A DNA stretch of 64,000 nt, taken from positions 2,294,001-2,358,000 of the forward strand of contig NC_021172.1 of the NCBI RefSeq assembly GCF_000230975.2, written 5' to 3'. Numbering within the stretch: the stretch's first letter is position 1; each line of letters starts with the position of its first letter. Both the position numbers and the translations under genes were made by a program. Source of the stretch: Hyphomicrobium denitrificans 1NES1. GTDB taxonomy: Bacteria > Pseudomonadota > Alphaproteobacteria > Rhizobiales > Hyphomicrobiaceae. Positions 1 to 8,407 of the stretch are shown one piece after another. The notes under the pieces were generated by a model. It was not told the origin of the DNA and ran no database searches. It saw only the letters and a program-made list of their open reading frames with translations.

Positions 1-273
1 TTCCGCAGCCTCGTTGCTGCCCTTCAGCAAAAGGGGAAGCGCGTTAGTGTCATTTCGACATTACAGACGCAGCCGCCGATGGTTGCTGACGAATTGCGTC
101 GGCAGGCCGATCAGTTCGTCGATCTCGCCGACCTTGAAGATCAGATCGGCAGGGCTCAGAACGGCCGCGGCCCGCGTGAAGGGGCACGGAATTATCAAGG
201 CCGCGGATCGGCGCAATCGCCGCGTGATTCAAGCTATTTCGGAGACGACGACCTCGCCGAAGAGGAAGTCTGA
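1..273 (+). CDS. NYN domain (LabA/DUF88-type) protein, C-terminal part
   Basis: The reading frame is open from the first base of the window and stops at 271-273, so the N-terminal part lies upstream. The visible part begins FRSLVAALQQKGKRV and continues through ISTLQTQPPMVADELRRQAD, which matches the end of the PIN-like NYN (LabA/DUF88) putative RNase domain. It is followed by a low-complexity acidic tail. The catalytic aspartates would be in the missing part. In Hyphomicrobiales this gene typically sits between rpoZ and the uracil-DNA glycosylase/smpB/dapA block, and the genes to the right fit that order. The family call is from remembered motifs. The RNA-processing role is family knowledge. 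Confidence 0.75.
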   Translation, partial: FRSLVAALQQKGKRVSVISTLQTQPPMVADELRRQADQFVDLADLEDQIGRAQNGRGPREGARNYQGRGSAQSPRDSSYFGDDDLAEEEV

Positions 274-300
274 GCGGCTCTCTCGGAAGGCCTTTGATCC

Positions 301-960
301 ATGGCGGGCGCGCTGACGGCTGACGCTATCGGGCCTGAGGCTCCCGTTAAATGTGGCCGCTGCCCGCGTCTTGTCGCCTATCGCCACGACAACGAAGCCA
401 AAGAGCCGTCATGGTTCAACGGCGCAGTTCCGTCGTTCGGCGATGCCGATTGCCGCCTTTTGATCGTCGGCTTGGCGCCCGGCCGCAACGGAGCCAATCG
501 GACGGGCAGGCCTTTCACCGGCGACTATGCCGGCGACCTTCTCTACGCGACACTTCTCGCTTACGGCTTCGCGCGCGGCAGCTATCAAGCGCGCGTCGAC
601 GATGGTCTTGAGCTCGTCGACTGCATGATCACCAATGCGGTTCGCTGCGTACCTCCCGAAAACAAGCCGGAACCGGTAGAGATTGCGACCTGCCGCCCCT
701 ATTTCCAGTCGCGCCTCGGCCATCTACCGCATATGAAAATCATACTGGCGCTCGGACGCATCGCCCACGATCAGGTTTTAACGACGCTTGCGAAGCGCAA
801 GACGCTCTTTCCGTTTGCGCATGGGGCGCGTCACGAGATTGGGTCGAACCGCATCCTGTTCGATAGCTTTCATTGCTCGCGCTACAATACGAACACGGGC
901 CGGCTGACGCCCGCCATGTTCCGGGCCGTGTTTGAAGATATCAGGCGCGAGCCCGATTGA
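301..960 (+). CDS. Uracil-DNA glycosylase, family 5 (UDGb type)
   Basis: The 219-residue protein should remove uracil and deaminated bases from DNA at the start of base-excision repair. Motif A reads GLAPGRNGANRTGRPFTGDY from residue 57, the form typical of family 5 (UDGb) enzymes that lack the usual catalytic Asp/Asn. Motif B near the C-terminus reads HCSRYNTNTGRLT. Cysteines C18 and C21 near the N-terminus (KCGRCPRL) and later cysteines fit the Fe-S cluster of families 4 and 5. The gene starts 27 nt after the NYN gene and is probably co-transcribed with it. Its 3' end overlaps the convergent redoxin gene by 20 nt. Confidence 0.88.
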   Translation: MAGALTADAIGPEAPVKCGRCPRLVAYRHDNEAKEPSWFNGAVPSFGDADCRLLIVGLAPGRNGANRTGRPFTGDYAGDLLYATLLAYGFARGSYQARVDDGLELVDCMITNAVRCVPPENKPEPVEIATCRPYFQSRLGHLPHMKIILALGRIAHDQVLTTLAKRKTLFPFAHGARHEIGSNRILFDSFHCSRYNTNTGRLTPAMFRAVFEDIRREPD

Positions 961-1510
961 GTGATAGCAACAGTTCGCGGGCATGCGTCGCGGGCAGATA
1001 CACTGGATAGATGGCGCGATAAACAACGCCATTCCTTACGATCATCGTCAGCCGCTTGAGGTACGTAACGCCACCCGTTTCGAAGCGCGGCAGATTCAAA
1101 GCGTCCGCAAATGCGAAATTTTCGTCGCTGAGCAGGAGGTAGGGTATTCCCGCGCGAACCGCGAACTCATGCTGCAGGGCGTGCGGTTGCGCGCTCAGTC
1201 CGAAAACTTCATACCCGAGCAGTTCGAACTCGGCATAACAATCGCGGAAGCCTTCCGCCTCAGGAGTTGAGCCGTGGGCGCCGGGAATCGTGTCCCAATC
1301 CGGGGGATTTGGCGCGCCAGGCGTCCCCGTCATTGGATAAACGAAGACGATCGCCCTCTCCTGATAACGAGCAAGATTCACGTCCGCGCCGCGCGTCGCA
1401 GGCAACGAAACATCAGGCAAACGCGTGCCGGCTATGAGGTGCTTTGCGCCACCATCATCGATGGGCGCGGGCCAGGGCCAATGGTCGTTCGCCTCGGATT
1501 TCTTCGACAC
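941..1510 (-). CDS. Peroxiredoxin-like (AhpC/TSA fold) protein lacking the catalytic cysteine
   Basis: This 189-residue protein has a redoxin fold: FVYPMTGTPG at about residue 55, a C-terminal FETGGVTYLKRLTMIV strand, and the PGAHGSTPEAEGFRD segment. In canonical relatives the last segment reads GCTP..C and carries the peroxidatic and resolving cysteines. Here both are replaced (GSTPEAE), and the only nearby cysteine is in FRDCYAEF. A peroxidase function is therefore doubtful. The start is GTG at 1510 (protein MSKKSEAND), with a GAGG about ten bases upstream inside smpB. It lies 3 nt downstream of smpB, so it is the last gene of a dapA-smpB-redoxin operon. Confidence 0.78.
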   Translation of the reverse strand: MSKKSEANDHWPWPAPIDDGGAKHLIAGTRLPDVSLPATRGADVNLARYQERAIVFVYPMTGTPGAPNPPDWDTIPGAHGSTPEAEGFRDCYAEFELLGYEVFGLSAQPHALQHEFAVRAGIPYLLLSDENFAFADALNLPRFETGGVTYLKRLTMIVRNGVVYRAIYPVYLPATHARELLLSLNRARA

Positions 1511-1513
1511 AGC

Positions 1514-1987
1514 TCAGCCTCGTTCGCGCATCAGCCGCGCCTTTTGCCGGTTCCAGTCGCGCTTGGCCGCATCCTGACGTTTGTCCGACTGGTTCTTGCC
1601 CTGCGCGAGACCAACCTTAACTTTCGCCCGACCCTTGGCATTGAAATAAAGTTCGAGCGGAACGAGCGTCATGCCCTTGCGCTCGACGGCAATCGCGATC
1701 TTGTGGATCTCACTCGCATGCATCAGCAGCCTGCGTTTGCGGCGCGGCTCGTGCGGGAACATCGCGGCGCCAGGATATTCCGCAATGTAGCTGTTGATCA
1801 GCCAGACTCCTTGATCCTCAACGGACGCATAGCTTTCGGCGATGTTCGACTGCCCCCTCCGCAATGACTTCACCTCCGATCCGAGCAACTCGATACCTGC
1901 TTCCCAGCTGTCGGTGATGAAGTATTCGTGCCGTGCCTTCCGGTTCTCGGCGACAAGCGTGCTGCCGTCGTCGCGTTTCGCGGCCAT
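1514..1987 (-). CDS. smpB: SsrA-binding protein SmpB
   Basis: SmpB binds tmRNA and delivers it to stalled ribosomes for trans-translation. The 157-residue length is typical. Recognised segments are the N-terminal ARHEYFI, the core GIELLGSEVKSLR at about residue 31, the INSYIAEY strand, the RKRRLLMH segment, and the basic C-terminal tail ending KRDWNRQKARLMRERG, which mimics an anticodon stem in the decoding centre. It lies 23 nt downstream of dapA on the same strand, an arrangement widely conserved in alphaproteobacteria. Confidence 0.97.
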   Translation of the reverse strand: MAAKRDDGSTLVAENRKARHEYFITDSWEAGIELLGSEVKSLRRGQSNIAESYASVEDQGVWLINSYIAEYPGAAMFPHEPRRKRRLLMHASEIHKIAIAVERKGMTLVPLELYFNAKGRAKVKVGLAQGKNQSDKRQDAAKRDWNRQKARLMRERG

Positions 1988-2010
1988 CGTTCAACAAGCT
2001 CCAGGCGCGT

Positions 2011-2901
2011 TTACTCGGCTGCTCTAGCGCCGATCAGGTCGAGTTGATGCAGCACCTGATCGACAGCCTTGCGCGCGGATTCCGAAATCGGGACCATCGG
2101 CAGCCGCATTTCGCCCGTGCCGAAACCCAGTCTCGATACTGCGTATTTCACCGGTCCCGGATTGCTTTCGATAAACATGACCTCGTGCAGCGGCATCAGG
2201 CGATCCTGCAATGCCAGCGCTTTTTTGAAATCTCCAGCGAGACACGCATTCTGGAACTCGGCGCAGAGACGCGGCGCGACGTTCGACGCAACGGAAATGC
2301 ATCCTGAGCCGCCGTGCGCCATGAAACCAAGTGCCGTTGCGTCTTCTCCCGAGAGCTGACAGAAATCTGGACCAAGAGCCGCGCGCGTTTGCGAAGGCCG
2401 CGCGAGATTGGCCGTCGCGTCCTTCACGCCGACGACGTTCTTCAGCTCGTAGCAACGCGCCATCGTCTGAACCGACATGTCGACGACTGACCGGCCAGGA
2501 ATATTATAAATGACGATCGGAATGTTGATCGCATCGTTGATGGCCTTGAAGTGCTGATAGAGCCCTTCCTGGCTCGGCTTGTTATAGTACGGCGTCACGA
2601 TCAGAACCGCATCGGCTCCAACCTTTTCGGCGTACTGCGACAGCTCGACTGCTTCATCCGTCGAGTTGGAGCCGGTTCCGGCGATGACCGGCACACGTTT
2701 TCTTGCCGTTGTGACGCAAAGCTCTATGACGCGCTTGTGCTCATCGAAGTCGAGAGTCGGGCTCTCACCGGTCGTTCCGACCGGAACGAGGCCGTGTGTG
2801 CCTTCTGCGATCTGCCACTCTACAAACCGCGTGTAGGTCGCTTCATCGACCTTGCCGTTTCTGAAAGGCGTGATGAGCGCCGTGATCGAACCTTTAAACA
2901 T
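2011..2901 (-). CDS. dapA: 4-hydroxy-tetrahydrodipicolinate synthase
   Basis: DapA condenses pyruvate with aspartate semialdehyde in lysine and meso-diaminopimelate synthesis. The 296-residue protein is full length with a TIM-barrel signature: GTTGES at residues 42-47, catalytic Tyr in IVIYNIPGR (Tyr132) and Schiff-base Lys160 in VVGVKDAT. It is divergent from the lytic transglycosylase gene across 286 bp and leads an operon with smpB and the redoxin. Supplying diaminopimelate suits its position next to a peptidoglycan lyase. Confidence 0.97.
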   Translation of the reverse strand: MFKGSITALITPFRNGKVDEATYTRFVEWQIAEGTHGLVPVGTTGESPTLDFDEHKRVIELCVTTARKRVPVIAGTGSNSTDEAVELSQYAEKVGADAVLIVTPYYNKPSQEGLYQHFKAINDAINIPIVIYNIPGRSVVDMSVQTMARCYELKNVVGVKDATANLARPSQTRAALGPDFCQLSGEDATALGFMAHGGSGCISVASNVAPRLCAEFQNACLAGDFKKALALQDRLMPLHEVMFIESNPGPVKYAVSRLGFGTGEMRLPMVPISESARKAVDQVLHQLDLIGARAAE

Positions 2902-3187
2902 GCATGCGCCTTGATTTGATTTCTGGAGCCGGGTCCGTCCAGAAGGGCCGACGTGTCTCGGTTGTAGACATCTACTGATAAACTTGTCCTAAAAGGTCCC
3001 CTTCAACCCGAGCCACGGTCTTGCCGCACGGACGTGCCACGTCGTCCGGCCAAGTGCTTGCGTCCGCGGCCATCCCACCGCTTAATACGACCGGACGAAC
3101 ACTTTTAGGTGCAAGCTCAACGACATTAGGCGCTCGTTAAGCTTGCCGCAAGATCGTGCAGCCGTGCGTCCCACCGAATGAGAAACG

Positions 3188-5407
3188 ATGCCTCTAAATC
3201 CTGTCGTGGCAACGCCAAATCTCTTTCGTGCCGGTGCTTTGAGGAGCGTCGCGGCATGCTGGCTCACCGCCGTGGCGCTTGTCACGGGATCGCCTGTTTT
3301 CGCCGACTCACCCCTGCGCGAAGTCCCTGCTCCGCGCCCCCTTCCCGAGGAGCAGAGGCAGCTTGAAAAGCTCGGCTCGGCGCTTGCACCCCTTTTGTCG
3401 GCAGAGCCATCCGCCAACGACGTCAAAAACCTGCAAGAGGCTGTCGCGGCCGTCGGTGCTCAGGATGTCGGTCGCTTCAACACTGCGAAAAGCAGCATTT
3501 CAGACCCTATTGCACGGAAGCTTGCCGATTGGATACGGCTCCGCGCCGGGCTTGGAGACCCGGCGGAATACGAGACTTTTCTGAAAGACGATCCTCTCTG
3601 GCCCTCCCGCGCAATGCTCATTCAACGGCTGGAAGAGGCGCTCTTTATGAAAGGCGGCAGCTCGAGGGCGATCAAAAGCTATTTCGCAAGCGAGGGACCG
3701 CAGACCGGCGCCGGCTACGCGGCCCTCGCATCCGCCTATCTCGCGGAAGGCAATACCGCCAAAGCGCGATCTCTTGCCGCTAAAACATGGCGGGAGTTGA
3801 CGCTTCCGCCGACGTTGGAGAACGGCTTTGTTGCGCGCTTCGGCAAGCTCTTGACGGCTGACGACCACAAATGGCGTTTCGATCGGCTTGTGACGGACGA
3901 TGTCCGCTATGCGGATAATCGCGCCGCGCGGGTCGCTGCTGCGCGCCGCCTCATTCCGCTTCTGCCGCAGTCGGAACGGAAAAAGGCGACCGCCCGGCTG
4001 GCCGTTTTCGACAAGGCTGCGAACGCCCATGTGTTGATGAGCGCGCTCGACAAGCATGGGGAAGGCGATGCCGGACTGATCTTCCATCGCGCCCAGATGC
4101 TGCGCAAGGCCGGGAAGATCGAGGAAGCGAGCGACCTCATTCTTTCCGTCCCTGCTGACCCTAAAAAGATCGCGGAGCTTGACGAGTGGTGGGCGGAGCG
4201 CCGCGAGCTGGCTTATGGCGCGCTGAAGCTTGGCAAAATGAAGCTCGCCTACCGGCTTACCAGAGACGCCGGCCCGCTGACGGTCAATCCGCTCAAAGAA
4301 CAGACATTCATGGCGGGGTGGATTGCCTTTCGCTATCTGAACAATATCGATGCGGCTGAAAAACATTTTCGCGCCATGGCAGCGGCCGCCGACGGGCCGC
4401 TCAGCAATGCGAAAGCGCAGTATTGGCTTGGGCGCGTGGCGGATGCGCGCGGCGACAAGGCCGGTGCCGCGAAGCACTATCGGCTTGCCGCACAGAATAC
4501 AGATACCTTCCATGGTCTGCTTGCCATGCAGATGCTGCAGCCGGGGCGCACGTCGCTCGAAATCAAGCCGCCCACCTACCCGTCGCCTGAACAAATCCGA
4601 AAGTTCATGTCAGACGACGCGACAAAGGCTTTGATTTTGGCAGCTAAGGCTAAGCTCTCACGTCTTTACACGCGGAGTTTCCTCGTCGCCCTGCATTCCG
4701 CAACGTCCAGCGAAGCCGAAGCCGGGATGGTGGCTTACGTCGCACGCGCGATTGGTGATCCGCAGATGTCGTTGCGTATCGGGAAGGTCGCTGTCGCCAA
4801 GGGACAGAACCTGTTGACGTACGCTTATCCCGTCACGGCCTTCCCTGGCTATAAGCCGCTGCGCAAGCCGCCCGAGCTCGCCCTTCTGCTCGGCCTTGCG
4901 CGCCAAGAGACCGAGTTTGACTCGCAGATCGTCTCCGGCGCCGGAGCCAAGGGTCTTCTCCAGCTCATGCCGGGCACGGCGCGCCATGTCTGCCGCGATT
5001 ACAAAATCAAATGCCAGATTCCGCGGCTGCTCTCCGATACACGCTACAACGTCACCTTGGCATCAGCCTATATCGCCGACCGCATGGATGACTTCGACGG
5101 TTCGTATGTGCTGGGGCTGACGGGCTACAATGCCGGCCCCGGGCGCGCTCGGCAATGGATCAGCGAAAACGGTGATCCCCGCGATCCACGAGTCGATACC
5201 GTTGATTGGATCGAACGCATCCCGATCACCGAGACACGCGATTATGTCACCAAGGTTCTGGCGAACATCCAAATTTACCGTGCGCGCCTCGGCGACACGA
5301 AGAACGCGCTACGCCTGCAGCAGGATCTCGTCCGGGCACCGGACCATCCGAAGACTCGGGACAGCAGTCAAACGCACACAAGCACAGCCAGCGACAACGA
5401 GGGCTAA
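3188..5407 (+). CDS. slt: Soluble-type lytic murein transglycosylase (Slt70 family)
   Basis: This 739-residue protein cleaves the MurNAc-GlcNAc bond of peptidoglycan with formation of 1,6-anhydro ends. An N-terminal hydrophobic stretch ending at about residue 38 looks like a signal sequence for periplasmic export. A long alpha-helical superhelix with TPR-like repeats (residues about 60-520) precedes the SLT domain. There the catalytic glutamate is Glu574 in ARQETEFD, followed by GAKGLLQLMPGTA and GLTGYNAGPGRA, the standard motifs of the fold. The end of the protein is low complexity and rich in Thr/Ser. The next gene follows after 15 nt with a strong AAGGAGG site, so they may share a transcript. 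Confidence 0.93.
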   Translation: MPLNPVVATPNLFRAGALRSVAACWLTAVALVTGSPVFADSPLREVPAPRPLPEEQRQLEKLGSALAPLLSAEPSANDVKNLQEAVAAVGAQDVGRFNTAKSSISDPIARKLADWIRLRAGLGDPAEYETFLKDDPLWPSRAMLIQRLEEALFMKGGSSRAIKSYFASEGPQTGAGYAALASAYLAEGNTAKARSLAAKTWRELTLPPTLENGFVARFGKLLTADDHKWRFDRLVTDDVRYADNRAARVAAARRLIPLLPQSERKKATARLAVFDKAANAHVLMSALDKHGEGDAGLIFHRAQMLRKAGKIEEASDLILSVPADPKKIAELDEWWAERRELAYGALKLGKMKLAYRLTRDAGPLTVNPLKEQTFMAGWIAFRYLNNIDAAEKHFRAMAAAADGPLSNAKAQYWLGRVADARGDKAGAAKHYRLAAQNTDTFHGLLAMQMLQPGRTSLEIKPPTYPSPEQIRKFMSDDATKALILAAKAKLSRLYTRSFLVALHSATSSEAEAGMVAYVARAIGDPQMSLRIGKVAVAKGQNLLTYAYPVTAFPGYKPLRKPPELALLLGLARQETEFDSQIVSGAGAKGLLQLMPGTARHVCRDYKIKCQIPRLLSDTRYNVTLASAYIADRMDDFDGSYVLGLTGYNAGPGRARQWISENGDPRDPRVDTVDWIERIPITETRDYVTKVLANIQIYRARLGDTKNALRLQQDLVRAPDHPKTRDSSQTHTSTASDNEG

Positions 5408-5422
5408 GGAGGCTACACGAAC

Positions 5423-6412
5423 ATGCCGGCAGCCGCGCAAGGATATGAAGAGATCTATTTCACATCCCAGGACGGCCTGCGCCTCTATGGCCGCCATTAC
5501 CCGGCACTCAACCCCAGTGGAGCGCGGCCGGTCGTCTGCCTCGCCGGGCTCACCCGAAACAGTCGCGACTTTCACACGATTGCGCTGGCGCTCAGCGGCG
5601 GCGGCGTGCGGCAGCGCGACGTCTTCACGCTCGACACACGTGGGCGCGGCTTCTCGCAATATGACGACGACTGGAAGAACTATGCCGTTCCGATCGAAAT
5701 GCAGGACGTGATCGACTACATGATCATGCTCGGCCTTCGTGATGCAGGTATCATCGGCACGTCACGCGGCGGGCTTATCACCATGGTGCTCGCGGCCGTA
5801 CAGCCTTCGCTGGTCGGCGCGGTTGTCCTCAACGACATCGGTCCCGTCATCGAAATGGACGGGCTTGCGCGCATCTCGGGCTACGTCGGACGCGTCCCCG
5901 TGCCCAAGAGTTGGGCCGATGCCACGCGCATCGTCCGCGACCTGACGCGCCGCGATTTTCCGAAACTTTCGGATGCCGATGCCGAGGCCATCGCGCGTCA
6001 GCAGTTCAATGAGAAAAACGGCAAACCGATTAGCGGTTACGACGCGAAACTCGCCAAATGCCTTTCGGTGCTTGACGGTCCGATGCCGAAGCTCTGGCCG
6101 CAATTCGAAGCCTTGAAGCGCGTGCCGCTGCTTGTCGTGCGCGGCGGTAATTCGGATCTTTTATCCGAAGAAACTGTCGAAGAAATGCGGCGGCGCCATC
6201 CGCGCATGACGTCGGTCACAGCGCCGAACGAGGGGCATGCGCCACTTCTGCGCGATGAACCGACGATCTCCGCCATCGCTTCATTCTTCGCCCAAACGGA
6301 TGAAGCTAACGACGGCAGGCGTTATGGCGTGCTGAGCCGCAGCGGCTTCAGTCACGTTTCGCGGCTCGTATCGACTTCGCCGCGATCGACGCGGCGGGAA
6401 AATTCCGTCTGA
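5423..6412 (+). CDS. Alpha/beta-fold hydrolase
   Basis: This 329-residue enzyme has the alpha/beta-hydrolase fold. The nucleophile elbow is GTSRGG at about residue 112 (Ser), the oxyanion region is CLAGLTRNSRDF, a likely acid is in VVRGGNSDLLSEE, and the catalytic His is in PNEGHAPLL. The substrate is not evident; relatives include esterases and haloperoxidase-like hydrolases. A strong AAGGAGG lies upstream of the ATG. The last 61 bp overlap, tail to tail, the end of the helix-hairpin-helix gene on the other strand. The final 20-25 residues are therefore under double coding constraint and may not be part of the fold. Confidence 0.85.
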   Translation: MPAAAQGYEEIYFTSQDGLRLYGRHYPALNPSGARPVVCLAGLTRNSRDFHTIALALSGGGVRQRDVFTLDTRGRGFSQYDDDWKNYAVPIEMQDVIDYMIMLGLRDAGIIGTSRGGLITMVLAAVQPSLVGAVVLNDIGPVIEMDGLARISGYVGRVPVPKSWADATRIVRDLTRRDFPKLSDADAEAIARQQFNEKNGKPISGYDAKLAKCLSVLDGPMPKLWPQFEALKRVPLLVVRGGNSDLLSEETVEEMRRRHPRMTSVTAPNEGHAPLLRDEPTISAIASFFAQTDEANDGRRYGVLSRSGFSHVSRLVSTSPRSTRRENSV

Positions 6413-8229
6413 CCGCCGTTCAGCAGAATACGCGCCTGCTCGACCCAACCCTCGCGCTCGATGCGACCTTTGAATTCGAGCACTTGACTGACACGATCGA
6501 TCTCGCCGCGCGTCCAGTTGGCAATCTGTTCGTAGCGCGAGATGCCCATGGCATTGAGCCGCTTCTCGATCAGGACACCGACACCGCGGATGCGCTTCAG
6601 GTCGTCATGCGGACCTTGGCTTGCCGCCGGCATTGGCCTCGGCGGCTCCGGCTCGCCATCGGCAGAAATTTGCGCTGCGGCCGCCTCTTTCTCCTTGATT
6701 GCGTCGGACAGCTTTGCCGGCATTGAAATCTTCGGGTCGACCTTCGCGAGCGGCGAGATCGGCTCGATGGGTTTCAGGCCCCGCGTGACGCTTGCCGACG
6801 CCGCAGCGATTGCAGCGGCCGCCGCTGCTGCCATTTCCGCCACCGAGCGGCCTTGGATTGCGGCGGCTACACCGGAGAGCTGCGTCTCCGCTCGCTTATC
6901 GGCAAGGGTCGGCGTAATGTCTTTTTCCGCATTATCTTCTTCCTTTGCGGACTGAACGGCAGGCGAGGATTGCAGCTTGTCTGCCGCGACCTCCGTCTCG
7001 GACGCTTGCGCGGCGAGCAATCCGGCGATCTGGGTGCCGGGCTTTTCGACAGGGGTCGCAGCCTTTTGTGCTGCCACGCGGTTTCGCGAATAGTAGGTCT
7101 CGCCGCCCTTCGCCAGGATCTGCGCCTGCTCGACCCATTGTTCTCGATCGATACGCCCGGGAATGTCGAGCAGCCGACTGATGCGCTTGACGTCGGCCGA
7201 ACTCCACGCGGCGATGTGCTCGAAGCTGTCGATTCCTTCCGCCTTGAGCCGTTGCTCGATATCAGCATCAATCGCACGGATGCGCTGAAAATCGTCGCCG
7301 CCTTCGGTCAGTTGCCGGATGACGGGCGTGGGCACGACCACCGGCGCCTCGGACGCTGGCTCTTCAGTGTGCGGCGGTTCCTCGACTTCGGGCCGTTCAT
7401 CATCCGCGTCGACGACTTGTGCAGGCTCGTCAACGTGGTCTTCGATCTCTTCGTAAGCAATTTCTTCCGGTTCTTCGACGACGCTTAACGGAGCAGACTC
7501 CTCGTCTTTCAACGGTTCAGGTTTCGGTTCGGGCGCCGGCCTTTTCGCGAACGAACTTATGGATGCGGCGGCGGCCGCTTTGGCGGCTGCGACGGCAGCA
7601 GCCGCCGCGGATGTCGTCGCGTCGCTCAACCTCGTCGTCAGTCTTGCCGGCTTTTCGCGCAGCTCGACGACGGGTTCAGGCGTAGGCTCGCACTCGACAT
7701 CAGCAATCCGTGGCGCAGGCTCGTACGGTTCGGGCTCCGGCTCGATGACAACCGGTTGAACCGGTGGCGGCGGAATCTCGGGTTCCGGCTCAGGCGGCGG
7801 CCCATAGGTTCCAGGCTGGTAAGCTCCGGTCACGGGCTTCAAAACAGCGGGGCGAATTTCCGGGATCGCCTTTCTCGGCATGCCTTCGTTCGGGTCCGGC
7901 CCCATCAGCGCGCGCTCGAAACGAGACGGATCGATGAGTTTCGGCATCGGGCGCGGCTCGGGACGGCGGATCACATCAATCCTTGGCTGCACAGGATCAA
8001 TGGGACGCGGAACGACAGGCGGCGCAACGGGCCTCGGCGACACAGGCCGCTGAGCGACGGCGCCGACGGGCGGGTAAAGCGGAGCCTCGACGTCTGCCGG
8101 AACGCCAGCGTAAACGGGTGCCATAGTGCGCGACCCCATGATCGCGCGCTTTATCGTGCACGCAATGAACGCGCCTAAAAAATATGACGCGAGCAAAAGC
8201 AGGAATGTCTGCAGGAGCAGATACGTCAT
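6352..8229 (-). CDS. Membrane-anchored protein with two helix-hairpin-helix domains
   Basis: The 625-residue protein starts with one transmembrane helix (residues about 2-30, ending CTIKRAIMG). A very long Pro/Ala/Glu-rich linker follows, with poly-Ala runs near residues 205-225 and 470-490. Two related copies of a helix-hairpin-helix-like domain lie at about residues 313-383 (DDFQRIRAID to GGETYYSR) and 540-606 (DDLKRIRGVGVLIEKRL to GGQTEFSRR). Each ends in a GRI.RE.WVEQA..L..GG.T segment. This domain also occurs as an extension on NuoE and L21 proteins of the order. Its function is unknown. The gene is the third in an OmpA-type envelope operon. It could tether DNA or protein partners to the membrane. 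Confidence 0.8.
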   Translation of the reverse strand: MTYLLLQTFLLLLASYFLGAFIACTIKRAIMGSRTMAPVYAGVPADVEAPLYPPVGAVAQRPVSPRPVAPPVVPRPIDPVQPRIDVIRRPEPRPMPKLIDPSRFERALMGPDPNEGMPRKAIPEIRPAVLKPVTGAYQPGTYGPPPEPEPEIPPPPVQPVVIEPEPEPYEPAPRIADVECEPTPEPVVELREKPARLTTRLSDATTSAAAAAVAAAKAAAAASISSFAKRPAPEPKPEPLKDEESAPLSVVEEPEEIAYEEIEDHVDEPAQVVDADDERPEVEEPPHTEEPASEAPVVVPTPVIRQLTEGGDDFQRIRAIDADIEQRLKAEGIDSFEHIAAWSSADVKRISRLLDIPGRIDREQWVEQAQILAKGGETYYSRNRVAAQKAATPVEKPGTQIAGLLAAQASETEVAADKLQSSPAVQSAKEEDNAEKDITPTLADKRAETQLSGVAAAIQGRSVAEMAAAAAAAIAAASASVTRGLKPIEPISPLAKVDPKISMPAKLSDAIKEKEAAAAQISADGEPEPPRPMPAASQGPHDDLKRIRGVGVLIEKRLNAMGISRYEQIANWTRGEIDRVSQVLEFKGRIEREGWVEQARILLNGGQTEFSRRVDRGEVDTSRET

Positions 8230-8278
8230 GTCCGGACCGGCTCCGCCCTGTGGCCAACCATGAATGCCGATACTTTCC

Positions 8279-8377
8279 TCACGGCTTTTCCTCTCGGCAT
8301 GAGATCCAGCCGGTTATAAGTCCGAGAGCGAACGCCAGTCCGATCCACCAAATGAGTTTCACAAACAAATAATCCAT
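8279..8377 (-). CDS. Small single-pass membrane protein, 32 residues
   Basis: An ATG at 8377 opens a 32-codon frame: MDYLFVKLIWWIGLAFALG, then LITGWISCREEKP. It is one hydrophobic helix with a charged C-terminus. It sits 30 nt downstream of the OmpA-like gene and 49 nt upstream of the helix-hairpin-helix gene, all on the same strand, so it fits an operon. Short proteins of this look accompany OmpA-BON genes in related genomes, as far as I recall. It might be an assembly factor or anchor, which is inference. Confidence 0.6.
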   Translation of the reverse strand: MDYLFVKLIWWIGLAFALGLITGWISCREEKP

Positions 8378-8407
8378 GAACCCGATCCTCGAAGCGAACG
8401 CGTTTGC

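Noticed and set aside
3500..4594. Long open frame on the minus strand within the lytic transglycosylase gene
   Set aside because: It is antisense to a well-conserved gene, shows no family motifs and is the kind of shadow frame that high GC at third positions produces.
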